This document shows, piece after piece, positions 48,476 through 51,867 of a stretch of 51,867 bases of DNA; position 1 is the first letter of the stretch; each line of letters opens with the position of its first letter. This stretch comes from a virus. The notes below the pieces were generated by a model, which was not told the origin of the DNA, searched no databases, and saw nothing but the letters and a program-made list of their open reading frames with translations. A program made the translations under genes and the position numbers. The stretch spans positions 1 through 51,867 of IMG/VR virus record IMGVR_UViG_3300033233_000052; one strand, written 5' to 3'.

Positions 48476-48712
48476 TTAGGCGGCGGCTGCAATCGGGTTG
48501 GCTTGGAAGTCCCGCGTCCAGTTGCGGGCGGTGTTGACGTGGACTTTGAACTTCTTCGCCAGTTCCGCTTGCAGCGCCTGGGCGTCCTTGCGGATGTTGG
48601 CCGGCTGGCGCACGAAAGCGTGGGCCTTCGCTGCCTTGCTTTCGCCGTAGTGCTTGATGCCGGTCACTTTTTTCGTTGCCAGTTTGGTACCTGCTTTTAC
48701 TTTCTTGGTCAT
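48476..48712 (-). CDS. Small basic protein
   Basis: 78 residues with a Lys-rich start (TKKVKAGTKLATKKVTG) and a C-terminal helix pair AKKFKVHVNTARNWTRDF that looks like a helix-turn-helix recognition segment. It may bind DNA. The CATAACTAGGAGAAT leader precedes the ATG. Confidence 0.55.
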   Translation of the reverse strand: MTKKVKAGTKLATKKVTGIKHYGESKAAKAHAFVRQPANIRKDAQALQAELAKKFKVHVNTARNWTRDFQANPIAAAA

Positions 48713-48791
48713 GTCATTCTCCTAGTTATGCTGCCGCGAAAACGGTCAGCCCATTGCACCCTGTTACGGATGCAAGGTGGCTCACTGCGCT

Positions 48792-49322
48792 TTAGCCGGT
48801 ATGGCCATTCTTGATCCACTTGCCCGCAGTGCTGAGGGGTATCTCCACCAGCTCTGCGAGTTCCTTTGCCAGGTCAGCAATCATTGCCACGCTGCCATCG
48901 TGCGTATGCTTGGCAATGAAATCCGCTGCCTTCCCACGCTTCGTCCCGCTCTTGGGTGCTTTGCTGGGAGCCTTAGCTGGCGACGCAGCGACAGGGGCTG
49001 TCGTTGGCTTCGTCGCAGCTTCCGCCTTGGCATACTTCTGCGCAATCGCTAGAGCCCCGTTACCCACGGCGTCCATCCGCTCCACGAACTCCTTGGGAAG
49101 GTAGCTGTTATGGCTGCGTGGCGTGTACTTGGGTATCTTACCCTCCAACTCTTTATGCCTTGTGGCCATTGCAAGCCGCTCCTCAATAGTGAGGTCCTGT
49201 GGCCGTACCCCCTTCGCTGCAAACAGGAAGGAATATGGACTATTGGCGATCGGCACCTCTTCCAGCCGCAGCGGCGCAGGTGGGGCCGGTGGCTGGTTTT
49301 TAATCTTCGGACGTTTGGTGGC
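48792..49322 (-). CDS. Protein with RP-x-I start and C-terminal helix-turn-helix-like end
   Basis: 176 residues from the ATG giving MATKRPKIKNQ, an RP-x-I motif; the longer frame has no ribosome binding site. A Pro-rich stretch follows. The middle IEERLAMATRHKELEGKIPKY is helical, then an Ala/Pro/Lys linker and a last domain with AKELAELVEIPLSTAGKWIKNG, similar to the end of the upstream small basic protein. DNA binding is likely but unproven. Confidence 0.55.
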   Translation of the reverse strand, partial: ATKRPKIKNQPPAPPAPLRLEEVPIANSPYSFLFAAKGVRPQDLTIEERLAMATRHKELEGKIPKYTPRSHNSYLPKEFVERMDAVGNGALAIAQKYAKAEAATKPTTAPVAASPAKAPSKAPKSGTKRGKAADFIAKHTHDGSVAMIADLAKELAELVEIPLSTAGKWIKNGHTG

Positions 49323-49326
49323 CATA

Positions 49327-49524
49327 TCAGCACATCCAATCGCCGACATCTGATTCCGGTGACGTGTCGGTAACCTCACACATCGCGGCCCAGTTTTGTT
49401 CATCGTCCTTGGCTTTTTCAAGGGCATCAGAAAAACGGTCCCTGGCTATTGCTGCCCGCGTAGCCATCTTGAGCAATCGTTGATGCTGTTTTTTCAACTG
49501 GTCATCTGTTTTTCTACGACTCAT
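49327..49524 (-). CDS. Small charged protein, first gene of the leftward early operon
   Basis: 65 residues from the ATG preceded by GAAGGAGTTGATC. Charged helix (KTDDQLKKQHQRLLKMATRAAIA) and an acidic end. It is the first leftward gene after the control region. Function unknown. Confidence 0.5.
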   Translation of the reverse strand: MSRRKTDDQLKKQHQRLLKMATRAAIARDRFSDALEKAKDDEQNWAAMCEVTDTSPESDVGDWMC

Positions 49525-49615
49525 GATCAACTCCTTCTAGTTATTGGTGAGCTGTTCCGGCCGCCCACCCACGCCGCCTAAAAACGCTGCACCACCATAT
49601 ACGATGGCCAACGCT

Positions 49616-49918
49616 TTTAGGTACTGCGTATCCTTGTCCACTGCGACCTTACGAAGACTGACGTGGCGCTGCCCGGCCTTACGCGGGGCGTCGGGATACT
49701 GTGCTGGCTACGTTTCCAGCTACGCAAGAAGTGGCATGTGTCATTGTTGGTGTCGCTACGACCAACCAGGGACTATCGGTGCGCTCCTTGGTTACTGCCG
49801 CGTTGTTGACGTAGGAGGCATCTCCTACTCGGCGTCCATACTGCTGGGACCGTCTACTTGCTGCGTTGTGGCTTACGGGTGTTCCCGCGTACTGCCCTTC
49901 TTACGCCGCTTAGGTACT
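49616..49918. repeat. TTAGGTACTGC direct repeat pair
   Basis: The 11-base sequence TTAGGTACTGC occurs at about 49617-49627 and again at about 49910-49920, both times within a longer similar context (ACGC before it). The copies bound about 290 bases of the control region. Confidence 0.5.
49811..49828. promoter_or_regulatory. Inverted repeat GTAGGAG/CTCCTAC
   Basis: Perfect 7-base arms with a 4-base spacer in the control region. The arms share GTAGGA...TCCTAC with the hairpin at the start of the plus-strand cassette (19940-19964), so both could be bound by the same regulator. Confidence 0.45.
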
Positions 49919-49969
49919 GCTATACAACCAGTTCCAATTTTAATGCCTATTTCAACAATAATACCACAA

Positions 49970-50010
49970 TATTCTAAATATATTTCCCGCTATATTTCTG
50001 GCTATATTAT
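49970..50010. repeat. AT-rich 12-base period repeats
   Basis: On the minus strand three 12-base units follow one another (AATATAGCCAGA, AATATAGCGGGA, AATATATTTAGA). The AT-rich character suggests easily melted DNA near a promoter or origin. Confidence 0.45.
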
Positions 50011-50159
50011 CAATAACTTAGCAGCCCTCCCCAGCGCGAAACTATAGCTGACAACGTGCAAATCATGCTCAATCTTGGTGTATCTGCCCACTGCGCTCGC
50101 ACTGGTGCTGGGGAGCCGTGTAGGGTTACAGACAGAATAAAGCGGAAGGAGAACTAGAA

Positions 50160-50201
50160 ATGGAAACTAGAACCCAGGTAAATGCGGTAGGAGAGAAGTG
50201 A
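50160..50201 (+). CDS. Leader peptide coupled to the next gene
   Basis: Thirteen codons, METRTQVNAVGEK, with an AAGGAGAACTAGAA site before the ATG. Its stop overlaps the next start (TGATG). It may control translation of the membrane protein downstream, or be a true small protein. Confidence 0.45.
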   Translation: METRTQVNAVGEK

Positions 50202-50527
50202 TGACCAACATTGAACAATTCAAACTACGCCACCGGTGGATGCAATCACCAAGCCTGTGGGCGATGCTACCCCCGGCGATCGGTATCATTATTATGGTGG
50301 TGTTCATTATTGCCCTATGGCGGCAATACCGTCCGGCGGCAACCGCCCCTATTACTGACACCACTGTTCAAGAACATAGAAGTGCGGATGGTAAAATCAT
50401 CTGCTACTCACGGAACAATGCGCTGTCTTGTTTGCCAGTCTGGATGTTAGAGCCGCCAAACAGTTGGCTGGTTACATACACCCCTCCAAAACGCAAGGGG
50501 AATAATCCCCAAACGCGGGAGAAGTAA
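50201..50527 (+). CDS. Single-pass membrane protein on the plus strand
   Basis: 108 residues. A polar N-terminus (TNIEQFKLRHRWMQSP) is followed by one strong membrane helix (about 20-44, AMLPPAIGIIIMVVFIIALW) and a soluble C-terminal part with a Cys pair (CYSRNNALSC). GGAGAGAAG precedes the ATG. It lies in the only plus-strand operon besides the moron-like cassette and converges on the lysis-type genes. Function unknown; a small host-membrane or lysis-control protein is possible. Confidence 0.65.
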   Translation: MTNIEQFKLRHRWMQSPSLWAMLPPAIGIIIMVVFIIALWRQYRPAATAPITDTTVQEHRSADGKIICYSRNNALSCLPVWMLEPPNSWLVTYTPPKRKGNNPQTREK

Positions 50528-50528
50528 G

Positions 50529-50573
50529 ATGACTATATCACCCAAACGGTTAAAAGCTATTTACCACCGATAG
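50529..50573 (+). CDS. Possible very small plus-strand gene
   Basis: Fourteen codons, MTISPKRLKAIYHR, with GGGAGAAGTAAG before the ATG. It overlaps the end of the converging minus-strand gene by 13 bases. The good ribosome binding site is the only support. Confidence 0.25.
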   Translation: MTISPKRLKAIYHR

Positions 50574-51139
50574 CCGACGCCAACCCCAACGAACGTGGTA
50601 CCGTCTGTGTCTAATGCGCCGTTGACCCCGGCATGAAAACCTTTGACCTGCACAAAGTCATGCACCACTGACAAGCGGCCTACCGGCATCGGTATCGGCT
50701 TGCCGCGTGATGCTTTATAGCCGTAGTCAAAGCGCACCTCGCCACGCGACTCGACCGCCAGCCACGGGTACGGGTCCGGCTTGCTGAACGTCGTCGTCTC
50801 CCCGGTCTTCGTGTCAATCACCGAGGTCACAGTCACCGGGCGTTCGGTCGGCTTGACTGTGGTCGCGCCTGTCACCTGTTGATCTGGATTAGCGATCACC
50901 GCAGGCGGCAGCTTTGCCTTCACCTTCGCTGCAGGTTTGAATGTGCGCACCTGTCCACCGGCAACCGGGGTATCAACCTGCTCGACCTTTGCGATTGCCC
51001 GCGCGATCGGAGCCTCGACCGCAACGGAGGTATCCACCCTCTGGCGCATGAACCACCAGAACGCATAGGCCAGGGCGGTGAGCACGAGCAGCGCCAGCAG
51101 GGAGCGCAGATAGTGCTTCTCCTGCCAGTTATTCGGCAT
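50561..51139 (-). CDS. Membrane-anchored periplasmic protein in the lysis region
   Basis: 192 residues from the ATG giving MPNNWQEKHYL. One membrane helix near residues 12-34 (LLALLVLTALAYAFWW) is followed by an Ala/Lys/Pro-rich stalk and a C-terminal sheet domain (FDYGYKASRGKPIPM, FHAGVNGALDTDG, GVGVGYRW). Proteins of this build next to endolysin genes have the topology of inner-membrane spanin subunits, but the sheet end is not typical. A lysis role is inferred from position. Confidence 0.55.
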   Translation of the reverse strand: MPNNWQEKHYLRSLLALLVLTALAYAFWWFMRQRVDTSVAVEAPIARAIAKVEQVDTPVAGGQVRTFKPAAKVKAKLPPAVIANPDQQVTGATTVKPTERPVTVTSVIDTKTGETTTFSKPDPYPWLAVESRGEVRFDYGYKASRGKPIPMPVGRLSVVHDFVQVKGFHAGVNGALDTDGTTFVGVGVGYRW

Positions 51140-51638
51140 CGTCAGCCTCCACATACATGACAGGTCGGCCAAGGCGCTGGAGATCGAGCACGACGGCGCT
51201 CGGCGTCGCCCGGCACGGTAGGATGGTTGGCATCAGCTTGTGCAGCACCGCCTTGACGAACTTGGCGCACTCCCAGATGTCGAGGTTGTCCTTGTCGTCC
51301 TTGTCGAAGAACGCCAGCACCGCCTCCAATTGCGAATACGGCTCACCGACCTGCGCAAGCGCGAACTCCTCAGCCCCCTGCGTCCAATCGAGCGACATCG
51401 GGATCCAATAGAACGGACATTCCTTCGATAAGGGGTAGATCCTCACACCAGCCGACACCGATTCGAGGATGAACACGCGCTCGGCCACGCACCACGCGAT
51501 GCCAACATGGCAGTATTCGGACTGCGTGAAGATGCGCACGAGCTGGACCTTGAAGTCGTAAAACGAGCGCCAGCGTGAATGGCTCCACGCGAGCACGTCG
51601 CCGGATCGTATTGTTCCGCGCGTTTCCTTGTACTTCAT
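51129..51638 (-). CDS. YiiX-like permuted papain-fold (NlpC/P60-type) protein
   Basis: 169 residues from the ATG that overlaps the upstream peptidase stop. The catalytic His comes first, in SEYCHVGIAW (His 44), and the Cys later, in WECAKFVKAVL (Cys 124), the order of the permuted NlpC/P60 branch to which YiiX belongs. RSGDVLAWSH at 11-20 is also typical. These act on peptidoglycan or lipids. Next to an M15-like peptidase it may help break the cell wall. Confidence 0.65.
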   Translation of the reverse strand: MKYKETRGTIRSGDVLAWSHSRWRSFYDFKVQLVRIFTQSEYCHVGIAWCVAERVFILESVSAGVRIYPLSKECPFYWIPMSLDWTQGAEEFALAQVGEPYSQLEAVLAFFDKDDKDNLDIWECAKFVKAVLHKLMPTILPCRATPSAVVLDLQRLGRPVMYVEADDAE

Positions 51639-51867
51639 GCCACGCCCTCCGCGGCGGCCCGCGCAGCCCATGCAGAATTTGGAAAGAATACCCTGCGGCC
51701 GGAACCGGGCGGCACGATCTGGATGTGGAGCCAGGTCGGTGTTGCCGAGCCGTACTCGGCCCACACCTTGTACCGTTCGAGCACTGGGTAGCCGCCGTCC
51801 TCGTCTGTCTGAAAGACGAATTGCTTGAGTCGGCCATCGTCGTCGGCAATGTCGACCGCCTTGCAAA
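51635..51867 (-). CDS. M15-like peptidase (endolysin), partial
   Basis: The last 76 residues only; the gene continues beyond the right edge. KAVDIADDDGRLKQF and WLHIQIVPPGSGRRVFFP match the end of phage M15 (D-Ala-D-Ala carboxypeptidase-like) endolysins, where the His in LHIQ is a zinc ligand. It would cleave peptidoglycan cross-bridges at lysis. It is coupled to the YiiX-like gene (ATGA). Confidence 0.65.
   Translation of the reverse strand, partial: CKAVDIADDDGRLKQFVFQTDEDGGYPVLERYKVWAEYGSATPTWLHIQIVPPGSGRRVFFPNSAWAARAAAEGVA

Larger units (their letters stand above)
49525..50159. other. Divergent non-coding control region
   Basis: The largest gene-free stretch in the window, lying between the leftward early genes and the small rightward operon. 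It contains an AT-rich part (about 49921-50020), a 7-base inverted repeat at 49811-49828, paired TTAGGTACTGC direct repeats and many short GC-rich repeats. No -10/-35 pair stands out on either strand. A plus-strand open frame of 167 codons here has poor composition and no ribosome binding site. It probably holds early promoters and operators, and a non-coding RNA cannot be excluded. Confidence 0.55.

Noticed and set aside
49544-50047. Plus-strand frame of 167 codons in the control region
   Set aside because: Odd composition (many Cys, Tyr, Ser), repeats at the end, and no ribosome binding site.
1-51867. tRNA genes, rRNA, integrase and CRISPR arrays
   Set aside because: Looked for by eye on both strands; no cloverleaf with a T-arm consensus, no recombinase gene and no spaced repeats were found.

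Overview
This window is almost certainly part of a tailed double-stranded DNA phage genome whose host is a Gram-negative bacterium. It contains a head and packaging module, a complete phage replisome, a lysis-type gene pair and a phage lipoprotein with a lipobox, and no bacterial housekeeping genes, rRNA or tRNA. An HK97 gp10-like neck protein and a DUF4055 portal point to a long-tailed, probably siphovirus-like virion; the tail genes themselves are not in the window. Nearly every gene is on the minus strand, so transcription runs from high to low coordinates. Genes are tightly packed, mostly with ATGA or TAATG overlaps and a GGAGAA-type ribosome binding site.

Layout in the direction of transcription. 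51.9-50.5 kb: lysis-type genes (end of an M15-like peptidase, a YiiX-like papain-fold protein, a membrane-anchored protein). 50.2-49.5 kb: a divergent, largely non-coding control region with a small plus-strand operon. 49.5-40.6 kb: small early genes, a methyltransferase-like protein, a lipoprotein, a MoxR ATPase with a VWA metallopeptidase partner, a pentapeptide-repeat protein and a DNA ligase. 40.6-39.2 kb: a terminator, five phased iterons and a plasmid-type Rep_3 initiator. 39.2-29.2 kb: helicases and primase interleaved with 7-deazaguanine genes (QueE, QueD, a phosphoribosyltransferase-FolE fusion, a QueD-like T-fold protein, a glycosyltransferase, a DpdA-like transglycosylase). 29.2-15.2 kb: sliding clamp, uracil-glycosylase/polymerase fusion, intein-containing clamp loader, SSB, RecA, RuvC-like resolvase, SbcD and SbcC. 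15-1 kb: small genes, terminase, portal, minor head protein, neck protein, scaffold, capsid, cement protein and one further virion protein cut by the left edge.

Working together: Rep_3 and the iterons probably define the origin; SNF2-like and DnaB-like helicases, primase, clamp, clamp loader, polymerase and SSB form the fork; RecA, SbcCD and the resolvase handle recombination. The deazaguanine genes probably replace some guanines in phage DNA, and the glycosyltransferase among them raises the possibility of a sugar-decorated base.

Most notable observations: (1) a short motif of the form RP-x-I-[G/K/R] near the ends or in linkers of nine replication and recombination proteins; (2) a clamp-loader intein with an EDxHD-type homing endonuclease encoded inside it in a different reading frame; (3) the 7-deazaguanine cluster with an embedded glycosyltransferase; (4) a repeated N-terminal tag (MAW-S/T-E-AAR) on otherwise unrelated small proteins of the head module; (5) a plasmid-type iteron origin in a phage.
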